64,000 nt of DNA from Enterobacter kobei (GTDB lineage: Bacteria > Pseudomonadota > Gammaproteobacteria > Enterobacterales > Enterobacteriaceae): the NCBI RefSeq assembly GCF_018323985.1, contig NZ_AP024590.1, forward strand, positions 2,480,001 through 2,544,000, given 5' to 3'. Made by a program: the position numbers and the translations under genes. Below, one piece after another: positions 17,368-24,635 of this stretch. The notes beneath the pieces are model-generated. The model saw only the letters and a program-made list of their open reading frames with translations. It was not told where the DNA came from and searched no databases. Position 1 is the stretch's first letter, and each line of letters begins with the position of its first letter.

Positions 17368-17691
17368 ATGAAAAAAGTATTAGCTCTGGTTGTTGCCGCT
17401 GCTATGGGTCTGTCTTCCGCTGCTTTCGCTGCTGATGCTGCCACTACTACCACTACTGCACCGGCCGCTACCGCGACCACCGCTCAGGCTCCGGCTGCAA
17501 CGAAAGCGGCTCCGGCAAAACACAAGAAACACAAAAAAGCGGTTGCGCAGAAAGCGCAGGCGGCTAAAAAGCACCACAAAAAAGCAGCCGCTAAACCTGC
17601 TGCAGAGCAAAAAGCGCAGGCCGCTAAAAAGCATCATAAAAAACACGTAAAACATGAAGCCGCTAAACCGGTCGCTCAACCTGCTGCATAA
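17368..17691 (+). CDS. asr: Asr, acid shock protein
   Basis: The 107-residue periplasmic protein has a signal peptide (residues 1-21, ending AFAAD), an Ala/Thr/Pro-rich segment, and then a basic region with repeated KKHHKK units joined by AQKAQAAK and KPAAEQKAQAAK. Asr is made massively at low pH; it is processed in the periplasm and thought to buffer or sequester protons, and as an intrinsically disordered chaperone. The two repeat units are near copies at DNA level, which makes the gene prone to length variation. Control by RstA is supported by the box at 17250. Confidence 0.95.
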   Translation: MKKVLALVVAAAMGLSSAAFAADAATTTTTAPAATATTAQAPAATKAAPAKHKKHKKAVAQKAQAAKKHHKKAAAKPAAEQKAQAAKKHHKKHVKHEAAKPVAQPAA

Positions 17692-17738
17692 GTTGTAGCA
17701 ATGTTATCTGTGCCCGCATGTCCGGGCACGTTAATAAC

Positions 17739-17772
17739 ACGGCGCTTAGCTTTCTGGTAAGCGCCGTTTTTT
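17739..17772 (+). terminator. Terminator of asr
   Basis: ACGGCGCTTA pairs with TAAGCGCCGT around a nine-base loop and is followed by TTTTT. A smaller hairpin (GTGCCCG/CCGGGCAC) precedes it at 17710-17729. Confidence 0.88.
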
Positions 17773-17785
17773 ATCCGGAGGGCGT

Positions 17786-17869
17786 ATGCTGGGGCGTTAT
17801 CGATTTGAGTTAATTCTCATCACGCTTATTTTATGCGCAATCATTGCCACGCATTTCTATTTTTCCTGA
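17786..17869 (+). CDS. ydgU: YdgU, 27-residue membrane protein
   Basis: The ORF encodes 27 residues, beginning MLGRYRFELILITLILCAII and ending ATHFYFS. It matches E. coli YdgU (MGRYRFEFILIILILCALIS) both in sequence and in location between asr and ydgD. A single hydrophobic helix follows a short basic N-terminus, so it should sit in the inner membrane. CGGAGGG about six bases upstream is a good ribosome site. It starts just past the asr terminator T-run, so readthrough from asr may express it. Function is unknown. Confidence 0.85.
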   Translation: MLGRYRFELILITLILCAIIATHFYFS

Positions 17870-17972
17870 CTGTAGTTCGCTGATTTTACTCCCACTTTCC
17901 ACGCCTCCCGTCTATAGTTAGTCTTACATTGGGTTACTTTTAATAATCATAATTGCCCCACCAGAGTGTGCT

Positions 17973-18794
17973 ATGCGTAAAACCTTTTTGATATTACTGG
18001 GATCGTTCTGCTTATTTTCTGCTGTCGCGCATGCCGATGAGGGCGATGATGACGCCATGAATGCCGGTGAGGTGAAAACGCTGTTCTTCGGTCATGATGA
18101 TCGCACCCGCGTCACGGACCCGGAACAGTCTCCCTGGGATGCCATCGGGCAACTGGAAACCGTCAGCGGCAATTTATGTACCGCTACGCTGATTTCACCG
18201 CATCTTGCCCTGACTGCCGGGCATTGCCTGTTAACGCCTCCCAACGGCCAGCCGGACAAAGCGCTGGCGCTGCGTTTTGTGGCGCAAAAAGGGCGCTGGC
18301 GCTATGAAATTCACGGTATCGAAGGCCGTGTCGATCCGTCGCTTGGCAAACGGCTCAAGCCTGATGGCGATGGCTGGATCGTGCCCTCGTCCGCTGCGCC
18401 CTGGGATTTTGGCCTGATCGTACTGCGCTATCCGCCGTCCGGCATTACGCCGCTGCCGTTGTTTACCGGCGATCGCGACGCGCTAACCGCCGCACTCAAA
18501 ACCACCGGTCGCCATGTTACGCAGTCAGGCTATCCGCAGGATCATCTGGATGCCCTGTACAGCCATCAGGATTGTGTGATCACCGGCTGGGCGCAGAGTT
18601 CGGTGCTGTCGCATCAGTGCGATACCCTGCCCGGCGACAGCGGGTCGCCATTGATGATTAAAACCGACGCTGGCTGGCAGTTAATTGGTGTACAAAGCTC
18701 GGCACCGGCGGCAAAAGATCGCTGGCGGGCCGATAACCGGGCGATTTCCGTTACCGGTTTTCGTGAAAAGCTGAGCGAGCTGGCGCAGGAGTGA
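17973..18794 (+). CDS. ydgD: YdgD, periplasmic trypsin-like serine protease
   Basis: The 273-residue protein has a signal peptide (residues 1-21, ending VAHAD) and a chymotrypsin-fold protease domain. The catalytic triad is visible: His in LTAGHC, Asp in PWDFGLIVL and Ser in LPGDSGSPL. The natural substrate is not established. The position next to asr and ydgU is conserved with E. coli; a role in processing Asr or other periplasmic proteins is speculation from position. Its stop codon directly abuts the stop of the convergent GGDEF-EAL gene with no intervening base. Confidence 0.92.
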   Translation: MRKTFLILLGSFCLFSAVAHADEGDDDAMNAGEVKTLFFGHDDRTRVTDPEQSPWDAIGQLETVSGNLCTATLISPHLALTAGHCLLTPPNGQPDKALALRFVAQKGRWRYEIHGIEGRVDPSLGKRLKPDGDGWIVPSSAAPWDFGLIVLRYPPSGITPLPLFTGDRDALTAALKTTGRHVTQSGYPQDHLDALYSHQDCVITGWAQSSVLSHQCDTLPGDSGSPLMIKTDAGWQLIGVQSSAPAAKDRWRADNRAISVTGFREKLSELAQE

Positions 18795-20957
18795 TCATCC
18801 CTGCCGCTGTTGGCGCAGCGGCATCAGCACCGCAATCGGCTGTGGCTGGCTGAAGTAAAAACCCTGTAACTGATCGCAACCGGCCAGACGCAGCAGTTTC
18901 ATCTGCTTTTCGTTTTCCACACCTTCCGCCGTTACTGACATACCTAATGCACTGGCGATACGGATGGTGCCACCTACCAGCGCGGCGGCCTGCTCATCGG
19001 CGTCCACCAGGCCGGCAAGGGATTTATCGATTTTGATGACGTCAAAGTTCAGCCGACGCAGATAGCCGATGCTGGAGTAGCCGGTACCAAAATCATCCAG
19101 CGCCACGGCGATGCCCAGCGCCTTCAGATTCGCGATGGCCGTGCGGGAACGCTCGGGATTTTCCAGCACATAGGTTTCCGTCACCTCCAGTTGCAGGCGA
19201 TGCGCCGGGAAGCCCACGGTTTCCAGCACGCTCGCCACCTTCACCTCAAATTCCGGATCGCGAAACTGGGCGGGAGAGATATTCACCGACAGCTTAAGAT
19301 CTTCCATCGCCTGTAAATCACTACAGGCCCGGCGCAGCACAAACTGGCCCAGGCCATAAATCAGGCCGCTGCTTTCCGCCACCGGAATGAATTCATCCGG
19401 CCCCAGCGCCCCCGCCGGGCGGCGAGGCCAGCGCACCAGCGCCTCGACGCCGGTCATCGCCAGTGTGTGAGCATCGACAATCGGCTGATACCAGACGTCG
19501 AATTCGTCGTTTTCCAGCCCGTCGCGGATGTCATTTTCGATGATCAGTTTGCGTTCCCGCTCGCTGTTCAGCGCCGCATCATAATGGGTGATACGGCCTT
19601 TGCCGGTCATTTTTGAGTGGTACATGGCGATGTCGGCACGGCGAAACAGCTCGGTACTGGTACAGTCACCCTGCACGCTGCTGGCGATACCGATACTGAC
19701 GGTGATGTGAATACTGCGATCATCCAGTCGTACCGGGGCATTGAACCAGGAGAGCACCAGCATGGCAAAAATCGCGCTTTTTTCGTGGGCGTTGTCGCCG
19801 TGCATGGTCATGGCAAACTCATCACCGCCCATGCGCGACAGCATGCCCCCGTTCGGCACTTTTTCGCTCAGACTGCGGGCAATGGCCACGATCAGCTTAT
19901 CTCCCACGTCATGGCCATACACGTCGTTGACGTCCTTAAAGCCGTCCAGATCCATAAAGACGACACTAATGGTGTCCGTTTCGCCGGACTGATTGAGCTG
20001 CTCAAGGCGTTCAATTAAGGCGCGCCGGTTGGGCAAGCCGCTCAGCCAGTCAGTCACGGCAATGCGCCTCGCCAGTTTTTCTCCGCGAGAGAGTTTATAC
20101 AGTCCGGCACTGGTGAGCAGGATAAACAGAAAGATCAGCAGCGTGACCAGGCCAACAATCTGGCGGATCTCCCACGCCGCGGCGTGAGCCGCCTGCGCCC
20201 CCGGTTGTTGTGGCTCCCAGCTCAGATAGCCGAGGATCTCCCCCGCCGAACTGCGCAGCGGAACGCTGGACAACGAAGGTATGGCGTTGCTGAAGGTGAG
20301 ATGGCTGATCTGAAAGGTGTCACCCAGGTCTTTGAGCAGTTGCGGATCCAGATGACGGGTGATCACCAGATAGCGGCGAGTATTGTCGTAAACTTCCAGA
20401 CGACCGGTCATCGGCCGGATCAGCCCGATGCCAACGAACGCCACGCCGCGCCGGGTACGGGTAATACCGGCGTAAATCCTGCTTTCACCCGGCAGCGCTT
20501 GCTGATTCCGATCGATGAGCGCCTTCAGACCTGCGCCAAAAAAGTCGAGATCCTTTTCCGTAAACGGCTCACGACCTAATGATCCCCACAGCGGGGTGAA
20601 ATTCTCATCCAGCACGAAGGTGCCATCATAAAGGTTATTAACCTTAAAACCGGTGCCCCAGCTGTTATATAACCAGTTCGTATCGATCTGCGGCCGATAG
20701 ACTTCACGCACGGCGTCATCCCAGACGGCGTTGTCGAGCACCAGCGATCCCACCCGGTTGACTGACGTCTGGATCGCCCCTTGTACGGAGAGCGCCGAGC
20801 GGTGTTCATCGATTTCATTGGTTTTGGAGCTAATGAGGTGCAGCGAGAGGTAAATCAGCGCCACGACGGAAATGACCAGTCCAATGCCCGCCACGAATAT
20901 CATGACGGATAAGGTTCGTGCGGTGGGAAGATTACGCCAGCTAAAGGGTTTGTACAT
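18795..20957 (-). CDS. CHASE4-GGDEF-EAL cyclic-di-GMP enzyme
   Basis: The 720-residue inner-membrane protein has a first helix (about residues 17-39), a periplasmic CHASE4 sensor domain (signature NAVWDDAVREVY followed by NWLYNSWG), a second helix (about 247-271), a GGDEF domain and a C-terminal EAL domain. The diguanylate cyclase motif GGDEF is intact at residues 377-381; the phosphodiesterase motif EALVRW begins at 505, and the EAL loop DDFGTGYSS and KIDKS are present. There is no RxxD inhibitory site ahead of GGDEF. Both synthesis and hydrolysis of c-di-GMP are thus possible. It replaces nothing in E. coli at this spot and lies between ydgD and mdtI, making it an accessory gene. Confidence 0.93.
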   Translation of the reverse strand: MYKPFSWRNLPTARTLSVMIFVAGIGLVISVVALIYLSLHLISSKTNEIDEHRSALSVQGAIQTSVNRVGSLVLDNAVWDDAVREVYRPQIDTNWLYNSWGTGFKVNNLYDGTFVLDENFTPLWGSLGREPFTEKDLDFFGAGLKALIDRNQQALPGESRIYAGITRTRRGVAFVGIGLIRPMTGRLEVYDNTRRYLVITRHLDPQLLKDLGDTFQISHLTFSNAIPSLSSVPLRSSAGEILGYLSWEPQQPGAQAAHAAAWEIRQIVGLVTLLIFLFILLTSAGLYKLSRGEKLARRIAVTDWLSGLPNRRALIERLEQLNQSGETDTISVVFMDLDGFKDVNDVYGHDVGDKLIVAIARSLSEKVPNGGMLSRMGGDEFAMTMHGDNAHEKSAIFAMLVLSWFNAPVRLDDRSIHITVSIGIASSVQGDCTSTELFRRADIAMYHSKMTGKGRITHYDAALNSERERKLIIENDIRDGLENDEFDVWYQPIVDAHTLAMTGVEALVRWPRRPAGALGPDEFIPVAESSGLIYGLGQFVLRRACSDLQAMEDLKLSVNISPAQFRDPEFEVKVASVLETVGFPAHRLQLEVTETYVLENPERSRTAIANLKALGIAVALDDFGTGYSSIGYLRRLNFDVIKIDKSLAGLVDADEQAAALVGGTIRIASALGMSVTAEGVENEKQMKLLRLAGCDQLQGFYFSQPQPIAVLMPLRQQRQG

Positions 20958-21059
20958 TCACCGCCCTCTTATCTGCCTGAAAAGGCTGTTTTCTTTTTTT
21001 TTAGGATTAACGCTAAGCGTAGCTGATTTCGCCGCCAGCGGCTGCCGACGGCGATCACA

Positions 21060-21389
21060 TCAGGCAAGTTTAATCAGCACCATACCCACAATAAGCAGTG
21101 CCACACCAATCCAGCCTTTCCTGTTCAGACGCTGAGAGAACAGGATCCAGCCTGCCGCCAGGGTGGCGGCGATACCGAAACCGCCCCACAGTGCATAGGC
21201 CACCGATAAATCTATGCCCTTCACCGCCTGCGACAGCGCACTAAAGGCGGCGAGGACGGCGGCCAGCGACAGCACACCATACGCTTTACGGCGAAAACCA
21301 TCAGAGAATTTCAGCAGTATGTTGGCGACGATTTCCAGCAAAATGGCCAGCGCCAGCCAGGCCGCGTGATGCCATTCAAAGGGGTGCAT
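21060..21389 (-). CDS. mdtI: MdtI, spermidine export SMR subunit
   Basis: The 109-residue four-helix protein is nearly identical to E. coli MdtI (AAWLALAILLEIVANILLKFSD, GIDLSVAYALWGGFGIAATL). With MdtJ it forms a heteromeric small multidrug resistance exporter for spermidine; the family glutamate in LEIVAN is present. Its start overlaps the mdtJ end by 14 bases, which couples translation. The E. coli neighbour tqsA is missing. Confidence 0.96.
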   Translation of the reverse strand: MHPFEWHHAAWLALAILLEIVANILLKFSDGFRRKAYGVLSLAAVLAAFSALSQAVKGIDLSVAYALWGGFGIAATLAAGWILFSQRLNRKGWIGVALLIVGMVLIKLA

Positions 21390-21726
21390 GGGCAGACTCC
21401 TTTGTTTTGCGGGTGCCAGATTTGATCAGTGCAATGCCCACCACCAGCGTGGTCAGCCCGGCGACTTTCATTACCGTCAGACTTTCATCAAACCACAGTA
21501 CACTACATACCGTGATCAATAAGATGCCGATCCCTTCCCACAGGGCATAAGCGACGCCAAGGGCGATTTTTTTAACAGCAAATGACAGTAAAATATAAGA
21601 CAGGGCGATCATCGCCAGCATTAAAATAAAGCCGGTGTGTCCGCCGGACACGCTTGCCCATTTCATAGAAAGCGTACCAATAATTTCGGCCAGAATAGCC
21701 AGCGCCAGTAAAATCCAGTAACGCAT
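21376..21726 (-). CDS. mdtJ: MdtJ, spermidine export SMR subunit
   Basis: I start this 116-residue protein at ATG 21726, preceded by AGGAGAG, because the 17 upstream in-frame codons are not family-like. It matches E. coli MdtJ: four helices, AEIIGTLSMKWASVSGG with the conserved Glu, and KIALGVAYALWEGIGILL. It is the first gene of mdtJI. Export of spermidine links it to SpeG in this window. Confidence 0.95.
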   Translation of the reverse strand: MRYWILLALAILAEIIGTLSMKWASVSGGHTGFILMLAMIALSYILLSFAVKKIALGVAYALWEGIGILLITVCSVLWFDESLTVMKVAGLTTLVVGIALIKSGTRKTKESAHAPL

Positions 21727-22120
21727 AACTCTCTCCTGCGTGAGATATAATCCTTCGTGGCTTACGATAATTCGCAAACCTAAAACGGTAGAAGTTAGCC
21801 GCGCGCATCATGCGCCAGCTCGTGCAGAGAGAAAGTGGGCTAAAGCGCCGAGCGCCAGTGCTGTTCGCCAGCGAGCAGTTGGCCTGCAGAAAGGATAAAG
21901 AGAGGGGTAAAACGAAGTGACCTGCAAGTATTATCCATAAAATTACAATTATCCGCGTCTTGCTTCTCGTCCTGCGGATGAAAATTGTCCTCTGTCGTTA
22001 CGTTAAATGTTAAACACGTGATATTTCTACCATAAAGCATGTGGACATGGCTACTATTTTCAATTCTTTACACTATGGCGAGTTTATTTATGGACACATA
22101 TACAGGGTACAAAAAATAAA
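21727..22120. other. Intergenic region upstream of mdtJ
   Basis: No convincing gene is visible in these roughly 400 bases. A 66-codon minus-strand frame (21840-22040) has no family features. The mdtJI promoter must lie here. E. coli has tqsA and pntB in this direction, so the sequence is part of the junction where the accessory block was joined. Confidence 0.6.
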
Positions 22121-22141
22121 AAAGGGTGCAAGGCACCCTTT
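22121..22141 (-). terminator. Terminator of the 47-residue protein gene
   Basis: A perfect 9-bp stem, AAAGGGTGC with GCACCCTTT, has a three-base loop. On the minus strand it is followed by a T-rich run (22112-22120), 21 bases past the stop at 22162. Confidence 0.85.
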
Positions 22142-22161
22142 ATTTTATTGCACGGCGGTGA

Positions 22162-22305
22162 TTAACTCGCCTTGAACGGATCTTTGTGCTCATCCTGGCT
22201 GTCGTCGCGCTTACGGGGCATCTCGCCCTGCTTCGCCGGGTTGTCTTTCACCGGACGTTGCGGTTCAGCTGCTGTGCTATGAGGTGGTTGAGAATAATTT
22301 GTCAT
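22162..22305 (-). CDS. Small hydrophilic protein, 47 residues, unknown function
   Basis: The ORF encodes 47 residues, starting MTNYSQPPHSTAAEPQRPVK and ending DEHKDPFKAS. It is very hydrophilic, without hydrophobic or aromatic core, and probably disordered. A perfect AGGAGG lies seven bases before the ATG and a clean terminator follows, so I regard it as a real gene. The make-up resembles small stress-induced hydrophilic proteins. It stands at the head of a block with a BssS-like protein, a YghA-type SDR and GH15; a general-stress role is inference. I do not recognise a named family. Confidence 0.75.
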   Translation of the reverse strand: MTNYSQPPHSTAAEPQRPVKDNPAKQGEMPRKRDDSQDEHKDPFKAS

Positions 22306-22361
22306 GTCGGCCTCCTGTTATCTTGTCTTTATAGTCTAGTTGATAATCGCCGAACGGGTAT

Positions 22362-22793
22362 TTAACGGGCCATCTCGCTGCGTCTTTTCTTCACCCTGGG
22401 CACAGGGCGATTAATCGCATAACCCTGAGCCTGAAAAGTATGGTTATCCAGTAACTTTTCATTCTCATGCTCACCAGTCCATAAACCGGAAAGCGCGTTA
22501 AAGTTCATTGTCTGTTCACCGTCAGGCGTTTCAACATAATAGTCACCGGTTTTCAGATAACCTGCTGAAAAGATAATACGGCGATGACTGTTGGTTTTCA
22601 TTTTGTACTCAATCTTACGAAAACCTGTCGGTACTGCGCGATATATATATAATGGCAAATGGGTGATCTTTACATCCCCCAGCCCGGCGATAACTTCCCC
22701 ATCACGCATAAGTACTACGTCCTCAACCATTAGGTTTATTGGCACGGTATTATCCTGCTGATGATTCTCCGCCTTAAAATATACAAAGTTCAT
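22362..22793 (-). CDS. Hypothetical protein, 143 residues
   Basis: I do not recognise this protein. It starts at ATG 22793 with GGAG six bases ahead; eight upstream in-frame codons are less likely. It has no signal peptide or membrane helix. The first 90 residues alternate beta-type stretches (VPINLMVEDVVLMRDGEVI, LPLYIYRAVPTGFRKIEYKM), and the C-terminal tail NRPVPRVKKRRSEMAR is strongly basic, which could bind nucleic acid or a membrane. It stands alone between the small stress-like gene and the BssS-like gene, transcribed in the same direction. It is less GC-rich than the ynf and rsx genes, suggesting acquisition. Confidence 0.7.
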   Translation of the reverse strand: MNFVYFKAENHQQDNTVPINLMVEDVVLMRDGEVIAGLGDVKITHLPLYIYRAVPTGFRKIEYKMKTNSHRRIIFSAGYLKTGDYYVETPDGEQTMNFNALSGLWTGEHENEKLLDNHTFQAQGYAINRPVPRVKKRRSEMAR

Positions 22794-23014
22794 GCTTTCT
22801 CCATTCCGCAGATACAATCTATCTGTATTAAGTTATAGCGCATAACGCAGCGGCAATGGATTAATTAAGATTCCACTGAGAGGAGTGAATAAGAATTAAC
22901 AAGAACTGATTTTTTATATTTGATGGATTATTCAGCGGCACGGCGGGCAGAAAAGCTATTTCGCAGCAGGCGTAAGTATATCAACGGACTGCTGCGGTTT
23001 TGTAGGGGACAGAC

Positions 23015-23254
23015 TCAGGCAACTTTCGTTTCCAGCGGTGCTTCACACTCGCGCAGACTACGCTGCAAATCATAAATCAGACTGCGAACCATCTCAGGCG
23101 ACAAACTAAAGAACTGCGAATCAAAGGTACTGGCGCCCACCGCATGGGGTGATGTGCTGTAACCGAACTTTACAACCACGTTACTACGATTCTCAACCGG
23201 ACCAACCTGCCAGCCAACGACCGGAAAGGCAGGAAACACGGGCTCTATGCTCAT
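23015..23254 (-). CDS. BssS-like small biofilm/stress regulator
   Basis: The 79-residue protein resembles E. coli BssS: FPVVGWQVGPVENRSNVVVKFGY aligns with HPLVGWDISTVDSYDALMLRLHY, and FFSLSPEMVRSLIYDLQRSL aligns with the LTTDVARQFISILE region. BssS affects biofilm formation and indole/AI-2 signalling in E. coli, with an unknown mechanism. The start ATG 23254 has AAGGAG upstream; in-frame codons before it are weaker. As bssS proper lies elsewhere in enterobacteria, this is probably a paralogue. A long-loop hairpin (CGCAGCAG/CTGCTGCG, 22962-22997) lies beyond its stop. Confidence 0.65.
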   Translation of the reverse strand: MSIEPVFPAFPVVGWQVGPVENRSNVVVKFGYSTSPHAVGASTFDSQFFSLSPEMVRSLIYDLQRSLRECEAPLETKVA

Positions 23255-23686
23255 CCTAAATCTCCTTATAAATTCGATGTTTTTCACATGGTTAACATTA
23301 CTACACGTTAGTCACGACATGTTTAACCGATCAAAAAACAGTGCAGTGCCGTAAATGTCAGGTACGACGCATGCTAATCAGGCTCCAGTGTCAGGAATTA
23401 TCTTAGCCTAACTGATAATTGTCACAAGCGTATTTCGTAAGAAATGTCTTATTTAAGGAATAATCCGTTTTTTGAGGTAATCGAAACGTTTTACTCGCTA
23501 TTACTGTCCCATTAGCTTAACAAAAAAGAACATTTTTTAAACATCACCCATTATTTATGGCAGGCTAATTTTAATATACAGGAAGTAAAGTTCTTAAAAT
23601 TAATCTTAATTATTATAGAAAAATTTCGCGCACCGCTGATTTCGTGTCTAGGGTTAATACGTGTTTTTATCAACGAGGCGGATATA
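23255..23686. other. AT-rich divergent control region
   Basis: About 430 AT-rich bases separate the BssS-like gene from the SDR gene. I see no ORF or RNA with support. Promoters for both divergent genes must lie here. Its base composition is clearly lower in GC than the flanking genes, as is common for H-NS-bound or sigma-S promoters, but no specific box could be assigned. Confidence 0.6.
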
Positions 23687-24571
23687 ATGACAAACCAGGA
23701 TAACAAACTTTCGCAGTACCCACGTCCACCTTTCCCTGAGCAGCCGCAACAGGCGCCGGGCCTTGCCTCTGAGATGAAGCCGATCCCCGATCATGGCGAA
23801 ACTCGCTATATCGGCTCTGGCCGTCTGGCAGGTAAAAAGGCGCTGATCACCGGTGGCGATTCAGGTATTGGACGTGCCGTTGCCATTGCCTATGCACGTG
23901 AAGGTGCTGACGTGGCAATTAACTATCTGCCGGAAGAAGAGTCCGATGCTGAAGCCGTCATTGCCCTGATTCAGGCCGAAGGCCGTATCGCTGTCGCCCT
24001 GCCGGGTGACATCCGCTCAGAAACCTTCTGTCAGCAGTTAGTGGTGGAAGCGATTAATAAGCTGGGCGGGCTGGATATTCTGGTGAACAACGCAGGCCGC
24101 CAGCAGTTCTGCGACTCCATTGAAGACCTGACGACCGAGGCGTTTGACGATACGTTCAAAACCAATGTGTATGCGCCGTTCTGGATCACCAAAGCGGCCG
24201 TGCCGCACCTGAAAGAAGGCGCGGTGATCATCAATACCTCTTCCGTGCAGGCCTTTAACCCAAGCGACATCCTGCTGGATTACGCGCAGACCAAAGCCTG
24301 TAACGTCGCCTTCACTAAGGCGCTCGCTAAGCAGCTGGGTAAGAAAGGCATCCGCGTCAATGCGGTCGCCCCTGGCCCGTACTGGACGCCGTTGCAGTCC
24401 AGCGGGGGTCAGCCGCAGGAAAAAGTTAAAGCCTTTGGTGAGAGCGCGCCGCTGGGCCGTCCAGGTCAGCCGGTGGAAATCGCCCCGCTGTATGTGCTTT
24501 TCGCTTCTGACGAAAGCTCGTTCGCGTCCGGCCAGGTGTGGTGCTCCGATGGTGGTACCGGCACCGTATAA
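23687..24571 (+). CDS. SDR family oxidoreductase, YghA/general-stress type
   Basis: The 294-residue short-chain dehydrogenase resembles E. coli YghA and Bacillus general-stress SDRs. After a proline-rich 40-residue extension typical of that subgroup comes the NAD(P)-binding motif TGGDSGIGRA, then NNAG, the catalytic Ser in NTSSVQAF and the Y-x3-K motif YAQTKAC. The family reduces aldehydes or ketones with NAD(P)H; the substrate is unknown. It is followed by a terminator and then the GH15 gene. In many bacteria this subgroup is osmotic- and sigma-S/sigma-B-induced, in keeping with the stress-like neighbours. Confidence 0.9.
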   Translation: MTNQDNKLSQYPRPPFPEQPQQAPGLASEMKPIPDHGETRYIGSGRLAGKKALITGGDSGIGRAVAIAYAREGADVAINYLPEEESDAEAVIALIQAEGRIAVALPGDIRSETFCQQLVVEAINKLGGLDILVNNAGRQQFCDSIEDLTTEAFDDTFKTNVYAPFWITKAAVPHLKEGAVIINTSSVQAFNPSDILLDYAQTKACNVAFTKALAKQLGKKGIRVNAVAPGPYWTPLQSSGGQPQEKVKAFGESAPLGRPGQPVEIAPLYVLFASDESSFASGQVWCSDGGTGTV

Positions 24572-24589
24572 CAGAAGCATGTAACAGAA

Positions 24590-24613
24590 TGGCAGGCCTC
24601 GCCTGCCATTTTT
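24590..24613 (+). terminator. Terminator between SDR and GH15 genes
   Basis: TGGCAGGC pairs with GCCTGCCA around CTC and is followed by TTTTT, 18 bases after the SDR stop. Confidence 0.85.
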
Positions 24614-24635
24614 CATTTCGCAGGAAAGAGTGCCG

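Noticed and set aside
17380..17679. Long ORF antisense to asr
   Set aside because: It mirrors the low-complexity Ala/Lys repeats of asr and has a Ser/Arg/Phe-rich composition of no known family.
21840..22040. 66-codon minus-strand ORF upstream of mdtJ
   Set aside because: No ribosome site, no recognisable pattern and cysteine-rich random-like composition.
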